64,000 nt of DNA from Gordonia insulae (GCF_003855095.1 NZ_CP033972.1:620001-684000); one strand, 5' to 3'; shown: positions 27,236 through 37,848, numbered from the stretch's first letter. The notes: generated from the letters alone by a model not told the origin. Numbers and translations are program-made.

Positions 27236-28150
27236 ATGACCACAGAGGCGACCCCGCGGGAAAGTGGAATCCTCGACGACTTCGCCGGCTTCCTCCGCTT
27301 CGAGAAGGGCCACAGCGAACACACCGTGCGCGCATACGTCGGTGACGTGCGCGGACTCGTCGCCTATGCCGGAGCGCGCGGCGTCGCGATCGGCGATCTT
27401 GATCTCGCGCTGTTGCGCTCGTGGCTGGCCGATCACACCCGGCGCGGTGCGGCCCGGACCTCGATCGCGCGGCAGGTGTCGTCGGCGAAGACGTTCTGTG
27501 GGTGGGCAACCCGAGAGGGACTGTTCGAGGTGGATCCGTCGTCGCGTCTGCAGGCGCCCAAGGCGCACCGCACCCTGCCCGCGGTCCTCGCGCCGGAACA
27601 GGCGGCAGCCGCGGCGACCGCGGTCGCCGACGACACCGACGACGACCCGATCGGACTTCGCGACCGACTCATCGTGGAGTTGTTGTACGCCAGCGGGATA
27701 CGCGTGGGTGAACTCTGCGGTCTCGACATGGACGACGTCGACACCGGGCGGCGGGTCCTGCGGGTGATCGGCAAGGGCAACAAGCAACGGACCGTGCCGT
27801 ACGGGGACCCGGCGGGCCGGGTCATCGACCGATGGCTGCGTGTGGGGAGGCCGGCCCTTCTCGGTCCCGGATCGGGGAACGCGCTGTTGCTCGGCGCCAA
27901 AGGGGGGCGTCTCAACCAGCGGATGGCCCGCACGGTCGTGCACCGGGCGGTCGAGGCGGCCGGCGGACCGGACATGGGCCCGCACGGACTGCGCCACAGC
28001 GCCGCGACCCACCTCCTCGAGGGCGGTGCCGACCTGCGCGTCGTGCAGGAGATGCTCGGGCACTCGTCGCTGGCGACCACTCAGATCTACACCCACGTCA
28101 GCGTCGAACGCCTGCGAGCGGTGCATCGGCAGGCACACCCACGCGCGTGA
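27236..28150 (+). CDS. xerC: tyrosine recombinase XerC
   Basis: 304 residues. N-terminal SAM-like core-binding domain (about 12-100), then the catalytic domain with all residues present: Arg near 156 (ASGIRVGEL), Lys near 180 (GKGNKQR), HGLRHS near 250, LGHSS near 277 and Tyr near 285 (TQIYTHV). With XerD it resolves chromosome dimers at dif. Chromosomal context (rpsB nearby) and lack of att repeats argue against a phage integrase. Its 3' end overlaps the convergent M23 peptidase gene by 53 bp. Confidence 0.93.
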   Translation: MTTEATPRESGILDDFAGFLRFEKGHSEHTVRAYVGDVRGLVAYAGARGVAIGDLDLALLRSWLADHTRRGAARTSIARQVSSAKTFCGWATREGLFEVDPSSRLQAPKAHRTLPAVLAPEQAAAAATAVADDTDDDPIGLRDRLIVELLYASGIRVGELCGLDMDDVDTGRRVLRVIGKGNKQRTVPYGDPAGRVIDRWLRVGRPALLGPGSGNALLLGAKGGRLNQRMARTVVHRAVEAAGGPDMGPHGLRHSAATHLLEGGADLRVVQEMLGHSSLATTQIYTHVSVERLRAVHRQAHPRA

Positions 28151-28715
28151 GCGCGACGACCGTCCCGACCGGTTTCAATCGGACCCGTATCGCACCGACC
28201 AGGCCGAGCGGATTCAGATACTCCGCGGACCGGCCACGACCACGCCGCGCGCCCCAATGGAGGCAGGCTTCGGCCGGGCAGCCCGGATGCCCGGCCACCA
28301 CCAGACCGATCACCTCTCCACGGCGTACCGACTGACCACGTGGGATCGTCGCGCGAACCGGTTCGTAGGTGGTGACCAGATCCCCGGAATGGCGGATCGA
28401 CACCACCGGCCGACCCGCGACGTCGCCGGCGAACTGTACCGTGCCCGCACCGGCGGCGCGCACCGCGGTCCCGGCCGGCGCAGCGAGATCGACGCCGCGA
28501 TGTCCGGGCTGCCAGCGGTGGACGGGCGGGTCGAAGCCGCGGACGACGGAGACCGGCGCCTGCAGCGGCAGCAGGAACCGTGGGGTGTCGGCACCCGCAA
28601 CTGCCGGCAGCACCCACAACAACAGCGCGATGACCAGCAGTTCGGCCAGTGCGGCGAGGACGCGTCGGAGTGTGCGGACATGGGGTCGTGCGGCAGGGGA
28701 TCCAGCTGGCGCCAT
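28098..28715 (-). CDS. M23-family metallopeptidase, membrane-anchored or secreted
   Basis: 205 residues from the ATG at 28715. An N-terminal hydrophobic segment ([21 protein letters not shown]) acts as signal or anchor, then a LytM/M23 domain with HRGVDLAAP (zinc His and Asp) near 87 and CLHWGA near 165, the second zinc site. It would cleave peptidoglycan cross-links or act as an amidase activator. The in-frame upstream extension is low-complexity and antisense-like, so it was not used. Convergent with, and overlapping, xerC. Corresponds in place to Rv2891. Confidence 0.85.
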   Translation of the reverse strand: MAPAGSPAARPHVRTLRRVLAALAELLVIALLLWVLPAVAGADTPRFLLPLQAPVSVVRGFDPPVHRWQPGHRGVDLAAPAGTAVRAAGAGTVQFAGDVAGRPVVSIRHSGDLVTTYEPVRATIPRGQSVRRGEVIGLVVAGHPGCPAEACLHWGARRGRGRSAEYLNPLGLVGAIRVRLKPVGTVVALTRVGVPADAPLAGVRR

Positions 28716-29018
28716 GATGTTCAGACGTTGCAGCGAGGCGATCGGCTCCCGACGAGTCGCGTCCGGCGCGGATATGGTCGCCGCAGGGGCGGGGTGCGTT
28801 TTGGTTTTCTGCAGGTGAACGGCGTAAAGTTGCGGGCGCACCTCATCGGATTCGATGGGGTGACTTCGCGCGCCTGCGTTGCGACCGGCTCGTTCCCCTC
28901 GGGGACGGCGGTCATCCACCGCGGTGGGCGGTCCCGGAATGCCGGGTCCACCCGGTGCAGGCGCCAGGATCGGCACCACCCGGTGTCGATGTCAACTGCA
29001 CACAAAGGAATTGACGAC
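28716..29018. other. intergenic region, divergent M23 peptidase / rpsB
   Basis: 303 bp with no supported gene. It must hold the rpsB promoter and leader and the peptidase promoter on the other strand. An A/T-richer patch (about 28795-28835, gcgttttggttttctg then gcgtaaagttg) is the most promoter-like part. No clear hairpin or riboswitch seen. Confidence 0.5.
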
Positions 29019-29834
29019 ATGGCTGTCGTGACCATGAAGCAGCTGCTGGACAGCGGCGCACACTTCGGGCACCAGACCCGCCGTTGGAATCCGAAGATGA
29101 AGCGATTCATCTTCACCGACCGCAACGGCATCTACATCATCGACCTGCAGCAGACGCTGACCTACATCGACAAGGCGTACGAGTTCGTCAAGGAGACCGT
29201 CGCCCACGGTGGCACCATCCTGTTCGTCGGCACCAAGAAGCAGGCCCAGGAATCGATCGCCGGAGAAGCAACCCGCGTCGGCATGCCGTACGTGAACCAG
29301 CGCTGGCTCGGCGGCATGCTCACCAACTTCTCGACCGTCCACAAGCGTCTGCAGCGCCTGAAGGAACTCGAGACCATGGAGCAGACCGGTGGTTTCGAGG
29401 GTCGCACCAAGAAGGAAATCCTCATGCTCACGCGTGAGAAGAACAAGCTCGAGCGCACCCTCGGTGGTATCCGCGACATGGCCAAGGTGCCGTCGGCGAT
29501 CTGGGTCGTGGACACCAACAAGGAGCACATCGCTGTCGGTGAGGCACGCAAGCTCAACATCCCGGTCATCGCGATCCTCGACACCAACTGCGATCCCGAC
29601 CTCGTCGACTACCCGATCCCGGGCAACGACGACGCGATCCGCAGCGCTGCATTGCTGACCCGCGTGGTCGCCTCGGCCGTGGCCGAGGGCGTGCAGGCCC
29701 GTGCCGGGCAGTCTTCCGACGACTCCAAGCCGGAGGCAGGCGGCGGCGAGCCGCTGGCCGAGTGGGAGCAGGAACTGCTCACGCAGGCCACCGCTCCCGC
29801 CGGTGGCGAGGCCGGTACCACCCCGGCCCAGTAG
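29019..29834 (+). CDS. rpsB: 30S ribosomal protein S2
   Basis: 271 residues. [28 protein letters not shown] start (here [10 protein letters not shown]), [10 protein letters not shown] near 93 and [19 protein letters not shown] near 188 are canonical S2. An acidic, Gly-rich tail follows. The ATG at 29019 has AAAGGA upstream. A 16-bp hairpin separates it from tsf, a usual arrangement that lowers tsf expression. Confidence 0.98.
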   Translation: MAVVTMKQLLDSGAHFGHQTRRWNPKMKRFIFTDRNGIYIIDLQQTLTYIDKAYEFVKETVAHGGTILFVGTKKQAQESIAGEATRVGMPYVNQRWLGGMLTNFSTVHKRLQRLKELETMEQTGGFEGRTKKEILMLTREKNKLERTLGGIRDMAKVPSAIWVVDTNKEHIAVGEARKLNIPVIAILDTNCDPDLVDYPIPGNDDAIRSAALLTRVVASAVAEGVQARAGQSSDDSKPEAGGGEPLAEWEQELLTQATAPAGGEAGTTPAQ

Positions 29835-29846
29835 GAATCCAGTCCT

Positions 29847-29885
29847 GATGTCTCCTCGGGCCGCGACCCGGCCCGAGGAGACATC
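29847..29885 (+). terminator. hairpin between rpsB and tsf
   Basis: Arms gatgtctcctcgggcc (29847-29862) and ggcccgaggagacatc (29870-29885), a perfect 16-bp stem with a 7-nt loop; followed by gacaatctctc rather than a T tract. Acts as terminator or attenuator between the two genes. Confidence 0.85.
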
Positions 29886-29914
29886 GACAATCTCTCTAAG
29901 GAGGCTCGCCAACG

Positions 29915-30739
29915 ATGGCGAACTACACCGCAGCCGATGTGAAGCGTCTCCGTGAGCTCACCGGCTCAGGAATGCTGGACTGCAAGAACGCCCTGGCCAA
30001 CAACGACGGCGACTTCGACAAGGCCGTCGAGGAACTCCGCATCAAGGGCGCCAAGGACGTCGGCAAGCGCGCTGAGCGCTCGACCGCCGAGGGCCTGGTC
30101 GCCGCCAAGGACGGCGTGCTGATCGAGCTCAACTCCGAGACCGACTTTGTCGCGAAGAACGCCGAGTTCCAGGAACTCGCCGATCAGATCCTCGATGCCG
30201 CGGCCGCCGCCAAGACCAGTGACGTCGACGCCCTCAAGGCCGCCGCGCTGGGCAACGGCACCGTGGACGAGGCCGTCGCTGCGCTCTCGGCCAAGATCGG
30301 CGAGAAGCTCGAACTGCGTCGCGTCGCCTACTACGACGGACCCGTCGCCGTGTACCTGCACAAGCGTGCATCGGACCTGCCGCCGGCCGTCGGCGTGCTG
30401 GTGTCGTACACCGGTGAAGGTGACGCCGCTGCCGAGGCCGCGCGTGGCGCAGCCATGCAGGTCGCCGCGCTGCGCGCCAAGTACGCGACCCGCGACGAGG
30501 TGCCGGCCGACGTGGTGGAGAACGAACGCCGCATCGCCGAGCAGACCGCGAAGGAAGAGGGCAAGCCCGAGCAGGCGCTGCCGAAGATCGTCGAAGGCCG
30601 CGTCAACGGCTTCTACAAGGATGTCGTGCTGCTCGACCAGCCGTCGGTGCAGGACTCCAAGAAGACCGTCAAGGCTCTTCTCGACGACGCCGGTGTGACC
30701 GTCAAGGGCTTCACCCGCTTCGAGGTCGGCCAGTCCTGA
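29915..30739 (+). CDS. tsf: elongation factor Ts
   Basis: 274 residues. N-terminal UBA-like domain with [13 protein letters not shown] near residue 17, then the core with [10 protein letters not shown] near 74 that pushes GDP out of EF-Tu. The ATG at 29915 has AAGGAGG nine bases upstream, a very strong site. Ends before a bidirectional hairpin shared with the convergent MFS gene. Confidence 0.98.
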   Translation: MANYTAADVKRLRELTGSGMLDCKNALANNDGDFDKAVEELRIKGAKDVGKRAERSTAEGLVAAKDGVLIELNSETDFVAKNAEFQELADQILDAAAAAKTSDVDALKAAALGNGTVDEAVAALSAKIGEKLELRRVAYYDGPVAVYLHKRASDLPPAVGVLVSYTGEGDAAAEAARGAAMQVAALRAKYATRDEVPADVVENERRIAEQTAKEEGKPEQALPKIVEGRVNGFYKDVVLLDQPSVQDSKKTVKALLDDAGVTVKGFTRFEVGQS

Positions 30740-30768
30740 TCTGAGGACCGTCCGAGCCCGGACAGCAT

Positions 30769-30809
30769 CGACGACCCCGTACCGCCATCACGGCGGTGCG
30801 GGGTCGTCG
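30769..30809. terminator. bidirectional terminator, tsf / MFS gene
   Basis: 18-bp stem (arms 30769-30786 and 30792-30809, one T-G wobble) with a 5-nt loop. The stop codon of the convergent MFS gene lies in the loop/right arm. Confidence 0.8.
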
Positions 30810-32502
30810 CGTTGTCGGCCCAGCGCGAGTGACAAAGCGGCGATGACCAGGCTGATCGCGGCCAGTGACCAGACGGTGGCCTGAAAGGCGCCCACGAAAG
30901 TGCGGGCGGCGACCGAGCGGCCGGCCGCGCGCAACTCGTCGTGCGCCTGCGCGGCCAGGGTGGCCGCCAGCCCCGACGGCGCCGACGTCGCCGACGTCGC
31001 GGTGTCGCAACCCTTTGCCGGCTGCTCCGGGTGCGGTGAGGTGAGCTGTGCGCGAGCGCAGTCGGCGAAGCGGTCGGCCACCGCCGTCCGGAACATCGGC
31101 TCCACGGAGGTGGTCTGCAGATCGGTGGCGAGATCGGCGCGTGCCGCGGGGACGGCCGATCCGGCCTGCGCCGAGACCTGACCGAAGAAGAACAGCGTCA
31201 CCACCGCGAGACCGATGGATGCACCGATCTGCTGGACGGTGGGTACGCACCCGGACGCCGAACCGACGTTCTCCGGCATCGTGTCCGACAAGATCGCGGT
31301 CTGCAGGGGCGCGACGAAGAACCCGGTTCCGATGCCGCCCACGATCAGTGGTGCGATCACCGCGGGAATCGACAACGTCCCCGTCGCCGGATCGAGGGTG
31401 AAACCCAGCCACGCGAGCCCGGCGCCGAGCACGAGGACACCGCCGCACAGGGTGCGGGCCGCACCGGCCCGGGCGACGAGCCCGGGGACAGGACCGACCC
31501 GACCGCCGCGCCGACCGCGAACGGCAGCGCCAGCAGACCTGTCCGCAGCGCGGAGTAGCCGAGCCCGAACTGGGCCGTCACCGACACCGTGAAGAAGAAG
31601 CCGGCGAACACGCTGAAGAACAACAGGGACAGCGTCAGGCCGACGGCAAAGCGCCGGGAACGGAACAGATCGAGTCGCAGCAGCGGAGCGACACCACGCT
31701 CCATGAGCCGTCGCTCCACCACCACGAACACGACGAGCAGCACCACCGCGGCAGCCATCATCACCCAGAGCCGTACCGGCCACCCCTGTTCGCGGCCGAC
31801 CGCCAGGGGATAGAGCAGCAGGAACAAACCCGACGTCGACAACGCGACACCGGCCAGATCGATTCGCAGCGCGGCATTCTCGCGGAGTTGCGGGAGGCGG
31901 TGCCATGCGAGCACACACGCGATGACACCCAGTGGGACGTTGACGAAGAAGATGGTCCGCCATCCCCAGCCGAGGACGTCGGCACTGACGAGCACCCCGC
32001 CGATGACCGGTCCCAGCATGGCGGCGAGCCCGGCCACGGCACCGTAGATCCCGAACACGAGGCCATGCCGCGTCTTGGGGAACAAGGCGGCGATCAATGC
32101 CAGCGTCTGCGCGGACATCAGCGCCGCGCTGACACCCTGCGCACCGCGAAAGACGATGAGCTCCCCCGGGTTCTGCGCCAGGCCACACAGGATCGACGTC
32201 ACCGTGAAGGCGATCATCGCGACGATGAACACCCGCCGCCGGCCCAGTCGGCCGCCCAAGGTGGCAGCGGTCAGCAGGGTGCACGCGAACGCCAGGGTGT
32301 AGACGCTGAGGACGAAGATCTGCTGGGACGTCGATGCGCCGAGGTCGACCGTGAGGTCGGGCAAGGCGATGTTGACGATGGTGGTGTCGAGCATCTGCAT
32401 GAAGAGCCCGAGCAGGCACCCGGTCAGGGCGAGCCACGCCGCGCGATCCGCCGACTCGATGCGGGCAGCAGGTGAGGATTGCGTGGCAGCGGGGTCGGCC
32501 AT
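30788..32502 (-). pseudogene. DHA2-type MFS exporter, single frameshift
   Basis: Encodes a 14-helix drug:proton-antiporter-2 family transporter in two frames. The first part begins MADPAATQSS at 32502 and has LDTTIVNIALPDL and GGRLGRRRVF (motif A); it runs to GAAVGSVLSPG. The rest, from GLVARAGAARTLCGG through DTMPENVGSASG to the stop, is in another frame. One base is missing at 31481-31487 (cccgggg), where an added C/G restores the reading. Either a sequence error or a fresh mutation; both halves look under normal selection. The start overlaps the stop of the acyltransferase gene (ATGA), so it is probably the exporter for that enzyme's lipid product. Confidence 0.85.
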
Positions 32503-33923
32503 CACGTCAGCGCGGCGACAACCGGTTCGTAGTCGCCCTGATTGGCCACCGCGGTCATGATCTCGATGTACTTCTCGGTGTACCGGTGCACCGATGCGTG
32601 GCCGATCTCGGTGTCCGGGAAGAGGAACGTCATCGACGTCGTCTCCTGAAAGCGGTTGATCCACATGAAGACTTCCTCGCTGCTTCCGCGGTTGCCGTAG
32701 AGGCAGCCGTTGATGGCGTCGAACATCTCGACGCCGGGCAGCTTGCGTACATCGACATACGAGATCATCGGAACCGACCACCCGGGTTCCACCGAGATGC
32801 CGTCCTCTGGGCGGACCAGTTCGAGCACGCGGTGGAAGGAGACGTCGGTGAGTTCTTTTCCTGCCCCGTAACTCCGCCCGGCGATCGCGGCAGCGGTCGT
32901 GAAAGTGGTGTCGGTGCCCACCTCCACCGGGACCGGGATGAGGCTCGTGAACCACCCCACCGAACTCAGCTCGGGTCCGGGCCGGCGAGTGCTCTTCGGC
33001 GTCATGCCCAGATAGTCCGACTGGCCCGTGAATTCGGCGTAGGCCAGCGCCGCGGTCGCCATGAGTCCGGCCGTGACGTTCGCGCCATTGGCCAGGCATA
33101 CCTCCTCAAAGCGTTGCGCGGCAGCCTCATCGAAGACGGTTGTGGTCAGATGTGCACTGCGCGTGTAGGTCTCGACGTCTTTGCCGAGCGGTAGCGGGAA
33201 CTGCGGCAGGCGGCCACCGTTGGCACTGATGAGGTCGACCCACCGCTGCACCTGAGGCGATTCCCTGGTCAGGGTGCGCGAGATCTCCCGCTCACGTCGG
33301 CAGTAGTCGACGTAGCTGCCGACCGGGGCCAGTGGATTCTGTGTGCCGAACGCGTGATTCATGTAGAGCGTCATCAGGTCGACGCAGGTCATCGCCTGCG
33401 ACATCCCGTCGGTGTTGAGGTGATCGACCGCGCAGTACAGGGTGAACCCGCCGTCCCATTCGATGGCCCCGAACGTGAAGCAGTCCCAGTTGCGCGGCCC
33501 CGGGGTCTCGGCCTGGACGTGCTCGCGCACCTGCGCGGCGCTGGTCATGGCGCCGTGGTCGACCGCGGCGACCTCGACCGTCTCCGGCTCGACGACATGC
33601 CGGACCACGCGCCCGTCCGGCTCGACAGAGAACCACGACCGGAAGGTGTCGTGGCGCCGCAGGAATTCGTTGAGTGCGGCGGTGAGCGCCGCCCGATCGA
33701 GCGGTGCCTGGATGTCGAACGAGATGAGGCACAGCCGGGAGAACCGGAAGCCGGCGGATTCGTTGCGCCAGGCCGCCCGGAGGTACTCCTCCTGCTGGTG
33801 GGATGCCGGCACCGGATGCACGTCGGCGCAGGCTGCTTCCGCCACCGCGGCCGGTGTGGCGACCCAGCTGGTCAAGCGTCCTGGACGCGGGTTCCACTCC
33901 TCGATGAGTCCGAAACTGACCAT
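32502..33923 (-). CDS. condensation-domain acyltransferase, PapA-type
   Basis: 473 residues of the condensation/chloramphenicol-acetyltransferase-like superfamily. The catalytic HxxxDG is HLNTDG (His167, Asp171), near CAVDHLNTDGMS; later SSVGWFTSLIPVPV matches the DFGW-like structural motif region. Mycobacterial Pap enzymes of this sort acylate trehalose or other lipids, sometimes next to a transporter. The ATG at 33923 has GAGGTG upstream. It overlaps the downstream MFS gene by ATGA; the esterase is divergent, 286 bp away. The acyl donor and acceptor are unknown. Confidence 0.85.
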   Translation of the reverse strand: MVSFGLIEEWNPRPGRLTSWVATPAAVAEAACADVHPVPASHQQEEYLRAAWRNESAGFRFSRLCLISFDIQAPLDRAALTAALNEFLRRHDTFRSWFSVEPDGRVVRHVVEPETVEVAAVDHGAMTSAAQVREHVQAETPGPRNWDCFTFGAIEWDGGFTLYCAVDHLNTDGMSQAMTCVDLMTLYMNHAFGTQNPLAPVGSYVDYCRREREISRTLTRESPQVQRWVDLISANGGRLPQFPLPLGKDVETYTRSAHLTTTVFDEAAAQRFEEVCLANGANVTAGLMATAALAYAEFTGQSDYLGMTPKSTRRPGPELSSVGWFTSLIPVPVEVGTDTTFTTAAAIAGRSYGAGKELTDVSFHRVLELVRPEDGISVEPGWSVPMISYVDVRKLPGVEMFDAINGCLYGNRGSSEEVFMWINRFQETTSMTFLFPDTEIGHASVHRYTEKYIEIMTAVANQGDYEPVVAALT

Positions 33924-34209
33924 GTCGACACCTCAATTCGCTCGGACGCGGATGCAGCGAAGGTTCCCCCGGTCGGCTGCCGCGTGGTGATCAGAAAGAG
34001 GACAGCGCATCCGACGATACCGCCGGGCATCGTTGCCCGCTGAACATCAAACGGCGAAAGACTATGTCCGTCAAGCTCTTTAGTTGGACAAAAGTCCCAC
34101 TTGTGCAACGCGCCGCAATGCTGGACAGCCGACGTGTTCTACGGCACACTTCCAACCCACGGCATCGGGGGACTGCCGGACCGGATCGCTGTACCGAGGG
34201 GGCCACGCA

Positions 34210-35256
34210 GTGGGGAAGTCGCCAACGACGTCGTCGACGACACGTGTGTCGAGACGTGCCGTCGCGGCCCGGTGGGTGGTGGGTGCCATCGCGGGAGCGT
34301 GCGTGGTGACGGTCGGGCAGTTCGTCCCGGCCACGGTGTCGGCCGCGCCCACGGGTGCCACGATCGTCGCCGAGCGCGTGCAGTCGCCGCGTGAGATCGA
34401 CTTGTCCGTCAAGTCGCGCTCGATGCGAACGACCGTTCCGGTCAAGGTGATTCCGGCGCGCGGAGGTGCGGCGGCACCCACTCTCTATCTGCTCAACGGT
34501 GCGGCCGGCGGCGAGGGCGGGAGCAGTTGGTTCGACCGCACCGACATTCGCACGTTCTTCGCCGACGAGAACGTCAACGTCGTCGTCCCGATGGGTGGCG
34601 CGGCGAGTTACTTCACCGACTGGTACCGGCCGGATCCGAAACTCGGAGTGCAGAAATGGGCGACGTTCCTCACCGACGAGCTGCCTGCCGTCATCGACCG
34701 ACGATTCGACGGGACGGGCCGCAACGCGATCGCCGGGATCTCGATGGCGGGGACATCGGTGTTCCAGTTGTCGCTGCACGCGCCACGGCTGTACCGCGCG
34801 CTGGGATCCTTCAGCGGTTGCGCACAGACCAGTGATCCGATGGGCCAGGCCGTCGTGCGGATGGTCGTGGAGGGTCGCGGGGGTGGCAACACCCTCAACA
34901 TGTGGGGACCACCGTCGGATCCGGCGTGGCAGGCCAATGACCCGTATCTGCATGTCGATGAGTTCCGCGGGAAGTCGATCTACGTCTCCAACGGATCGGG
35001 ATCACCGGGGCGCTACGACACCATCGACGGGCCCGGCATCGACGGGAGCGGCAGCAAACTGTTCGACCAGATCGCCGTCGGCGCGGTCATCGAGACCGCG
35101 ACGGCCGAGTGCACGAGAAATCTGCAGCAGCGCATGCGCGAGCGCGGCGTCCCCGCGACATTCCACCTGTACGGCGGCGGAACCCACGCGTGGCCGTACT
35201 GGCAGGACGAACTGCACCGGGCATGGCCTCAGTTCCGGGCGGCGTTGCGCTCGTGA
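34210..35256 (+). CDS. secreted esterase, antigen 85/mycolyltransferase-like
   Basis: 348 residues from the GTG at 34210 (CGAGGGGG upstream). A twin-arginine-free signal peptide (AVAARWVVGAIAGACVVTVG) ends near SAAP. The mature part has LYLLNGAAGGEGGSSW, the nucleophile in GISMAGTS (Ser near 178) and a C-terminal His in GGGTHAWPYW near 326, as in antigen 85 and corynebacterial mycolyltransferases. It would transfer or hydrolyse mycoloyl or other acyl esters in the envelope. Its stop overlaps gpgS (GTGA). True mycolyltransferase activity is not shown by sequence alone. Confidence 0.85.
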   Translation: MGKSPTTSSTTRVSRRAVAARWVVGAIAGACVVTVGQFVPATVSAAPTGATIVAERVQSPREIDLSVKSRSMRTTVPVKVIPARGGAAAPTLYLLNGAAGGEGGSSWFDRTDIRTFFADENVNVVVPMGGAASYFTDWYRPDPKLGVQKWATFLTDELPAVIDRRFDGTGRNAIAGISMAGTSVFQLSLHAPRLYRALGSFSGCAQTSDPMGQAVVRMVVEGRGGGNTLNMWGPPSDPAWQANDPYLHVDEFRGKSIYVSNGSGSPGRYDTIDGPGIDGSGSKLFDQIAVGAVIETATAECTRNLQQRMRERGVPATFHLYGGGTHAWPYWQDELHRAWPQFRAALRS

Positions 35257-36308
35257 CGGCCGCCGGACGGTATGAGGACGGCAGTGCCCACCGTGGCGAG
35301 GATCTTCGCGGGGAGAACCTTCGTGGGCAGCCGGAGCCCGGCGACGAATCGATGACGATCGCGCCGATGCCGGGGTCGGCAACCTGGCTGGAGTCCAACA
35401 CCTGGGAGCGGCCCGACTGGACGATCGATGAGCTGATCGCGCTCAAGAGAGGTCGCTCGATCTCTGTGGTGCTGCCCGCTCTCGACGAAGAGCAGACGGT
35501 CGGATCGGTCATCGCGAGCATCATGCCGCTGCTCGGCACCCTGGTCGACGAGATCGTGGTCGTCGACTCGGGATCGTCCGATGCCACGATCGCCCGTGCC
35601 GAAGCGGCGGGTGCACGCGTCGAGACGCGCGAGTCCGCGCTGCCGGGCGTCGCGCCCCTGCCGGGCAAGGGTGAGGTGTTGTGGCGATCGCTGGCCACCA
35701 CGGTCGGCGACCTCATCGTATTCGTCGACAGCGATCTGGTCGACCCGGACCCGATGTATGTCCCGCGACTGGTGGGTCCGTTGCTGACCGTCCCGGAGAT
35801 CCAGCTGGTCAAGGGCTATTACCGTCGGCCGCTGGTCGGCGATGCCGGGGTCGACCCGGCGGGCGGCGGCCGGGTGACCGAACTCGTGGTGCGGCCGCTC
35901 GTCGCGGCGCTGCGACCCGAGCTCTCGGGACTGATCCAGCCTCTCGCCGGCGAGTACGCGGCCACCCGCGAACTACTGACGTCGGTCCCGTTCGCCGCCG
36001 GATACGGAGTCGAGATCGGTCTCGTCCTCGACACCCTGAGCGGGCACGGGATCGATGCGATCGGGCAGGTCAATCTCGGCTGCCGCATTCATCGGAATCG
36101 GCCGCTGCACGAACTCGGTCCGATGGCCCGGCAGATCGTCGCCACCCTCATGGGGCGGCTCGGCATCGGCGATTCCGGCAGCCCGCTCACCCAGTTCCTG
36201 ATGGAGGACGACGGGCACAGTCTCCGTCGCGCCTACCCGGTCCTCGACGACCGGCCACCGATGCGCGCGATGCGCAGCGTCATGCTCGCCGACGTCGGCG
36301 CCCCCTGA
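35253..36308 (+). CDS. gpgS: glucosyl-3-phosphoglycerate synthase
   Basis: 351 residues. GT-A glycosyltransferase (GT81): SVVLPALDEEQTVGSV, DSGSSDAT, PGKGEVLWRS, DxD in FVDSDLVDPDP near 160, and GYGVEIGL near 252, close to mycobacterial GpgS throughout. It makes glucosyl-3-phosphoglycerate from UDP-glucose, the first step to methylglucose lipopolysaccharide and glucosylglycerate. The GTG at 35253 overlaps the esterase stop; an ATG at 35352 would remove a poorly conserved 33-residue leader. Co-location with lipid genes is unlike M. tuberculosis. Confidence 0.92.
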   Translation: MTAAGRYEDGSAHRGEDLRGENLRGQPEPGDESMTIAPMPGSATWLESNTWERPDWTIDELIALKRGRSISVVLPALDEEQTVGSVIASIMPLLGTLVDEIVVVDSGSSDATIARAEAAGARVETRESALPGVAPLPGKGEVLWRSLATTVGDLIVFVDSDLVDPDPMYVPRLVGPLLTVPEIQLVKGYYRRPLVGDAGVDPAGGGRVTELVVRPLVAALRPELSGLIQPLAGEYAATRELLTSVPFAAGYGVEIGLVLDTLSGHGIDAIGQVNLGCRIHRNRPLHELGPMARQIVATLMGRLGIGDSGSPLTQFLMEDDGHSLRRAYPVLDDRPPMRAMRSVMLADVGAP

Positions 36309-36488
36309 CCCACACCTCCGCGTGTGCCCCGGGTCTGGTCCCGCCCCGAGGATGCCCCGCTGCCGCTTCTGTGGCCCCCGTGATGCGTGTGCCGTTTGTG
36401 GTGTGCGCTCCGATCCGTCGGCGTCGCCTCGTCGATCCGTGCATGCGGGGACGTACGATGTTCACCGAACCGACGAGTGAGGATGTTG

Positions 36489-37229
36489 ATGAGCGAAACC
36501 CCCGACATACAGCAGTCCGAGCGGCACGGCTATCAGCGCGTGCTCCTCAAACTCGGCGGTGAGATGTTCGGTGGGGGCGGCGTCGGCCTCGACCCCGATG
36601 TGGTGGCCACGGTCGCCGATCAGATCGCCGAGGTCGTCGGGTCCGGTGTGCAGGTGGCTGTCGTCATCGGTGGAGGCAACTTCTTCCGTGGCGCCGAACT
36701 GCAGCAACGCGGCCTCGATCGTGCCCGCTCCGACTACATGGGCATGCTGGGCACCGTCATGAACTGCCTGGCTCTGCAGGACTTCCTGGAGAAGCGTGAG
36801 GTCAGCACCCGGGTCCAGACGGCGATCACGATGGGCCAGGTCGCCGAACCGTATCTGCCGCTGCGCGCGCAGCGACACCTCGAGAAGGGTCGTGTGGTGA
36901 TCTTCGGTGCCGGGATGGGGATGCCGTACTTCTCCACCGACACCACCGCGGCGCAGCGCGCCCTGGAGATCAAGGCCGAGGTGGTCCTGATGGCCAAGGG
37001 CGTCGACGGCGTGTACGACGCGGACCCCCGGCTCGAGCCGGACGCGAAGCTCTTCCGCGAGATCACCCACCGCGAGGTGCTCGACAAGGAACTCAAGGTC
37101 GCCGACGCGACCGCGTTCAGCCTGTGTATGGACAACAAGATGCCCATCCTGGTGTTCAATTTGCTGGAGGAAGGCAACATCGCCCGTGCGGTCGCGGGCG
37201 AGCGGATCGGCACACTGGTCGCCACCTGA
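36489..37229 (+). CDS. pyrH: UMP kinase
   Basis: 246 residues, amino-acid-kinase fold. [11 protein letters not shown] near 19, [11 protein letters not shown] near 58 and the nucleotide loop [12 protein letters not shown] near 172 are diagnostic. Makes UDP from UMP. The ATG at 36489 is 6 bp from GTGAGG; an ATG two codons earlier is possible. First gene of pyrH-frr-cdsA, the usual actinobacterial order. Confidence 0.97.
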   Translation: MSETPDIQQSERHGYQRVLLKLGGEMFGGGGVGLDPDVVATVADQIAEVVGSGVQVAVVIGGGNFFRGAELQQRGLDRARSDYMGMLGTVMNCLALQDFLEKREVSTRVQTAITMGQVAEPYLPLRAQRHLEKGRVVIFGAGMGMPYFSTDTTAAQRALEIKAEVVLMAKGVDGVYDADPRLEPDAKLFREITHREVLDKELKVADATAFSLCMDNKMPILVFNLLEEGNIARAVAGERIGTLVAT

Positions 37230-37290
37230 GTGCCGCGACCATCACCGGACCGACCCACCCGAACCCGTACCGAGTAGAAGTAGGACGACG

Positions 37291-37848
37291 ATGATCGACG
37301 ATGCGCTCCTGGATGCCGAGGAGAAGATGGAGAAGGCGGTCAGTGTCGCCAAGGACGACATGGGGTCGGTTCGCACCGGGCGTGCCAATCCGGCGATGTT
37401 CAACCGGGTCAACATCGAGTACTACGGGGCGGTCACCCCGATCACGCAGGTCGCCGGCATCACCACCCCGGAAGCGCGGCTCGTCGTGATCAAGCCGTAC
37501 GAGGCGTCGATCCTGCGTGACATCGAGACCGCGATCCGCAACTCCGACCTCGGCGTGAACCCCACCAACGACGGTTCGATCATCCGCGTCGCCATCCCAC
37601 AGCTGACCGAAGACCGTCGCAAGGAACTCGTGAAGCAGGTCAAGGGCAAGGGCGAGGACGCCAAGGTGGCCATCCGCAACGTGCGCCGCAAGGCGGTCGA
37701 CGAACTCAAGCGCATCCAGAAGGACGGCGAGGCGGGGGAGGACGACGTCTCCCGCGCCGAGAAGGAACTCGACAAGACCACGGCCGGGTACGTCGCCCAG
37801 GTCGACGATCTGGTGAAGCACAAAGAGAACGAATTGCTCGAAGTGTGA
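37291..37848 (+). CDS. frr: ribosome recycling factor
   Basis: 185 residues, exact family size. Starts [28 protein letters not shown] near 27 and the hinge and helical tail ([14 protein letters not shown]) are typical. Splits post-termination ribosomes with EF-G. The ATG at 37291 follows a GAAGTAGGA site. The stop overlaps cdsA (GTGA). Confidence 0.98.
   Translation: MIDDALLDAEEKMEKAVSVAKDDMGSVRTGRANPAMFNRVNIEYYGAVTPITQVAGITTPEARLVVIKPYEASILRDIETAIRNSDLGVNPTNDGSIIRVAIPQLTEDRRKELVKQVKGKGEDAKVAIRNVRRKAVDELKRIQKDGEAGEDDVSRAEKELDKTTAGYVAQVDDLVKHKENELLEV

Noticed and set aside
27236-28150. XerC as integrase of a mobile element
   Set aside because: Core-gene context, full XerC match, and no att repeats, tRNA target or phage genes nearby.
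30788-32502. Programmed frameshift in the MFS gene
   Set aside because: No slippery heptamer with stimulatory structure, and the family is not known for recoding; a single-base loss in cccgggg is simpler.
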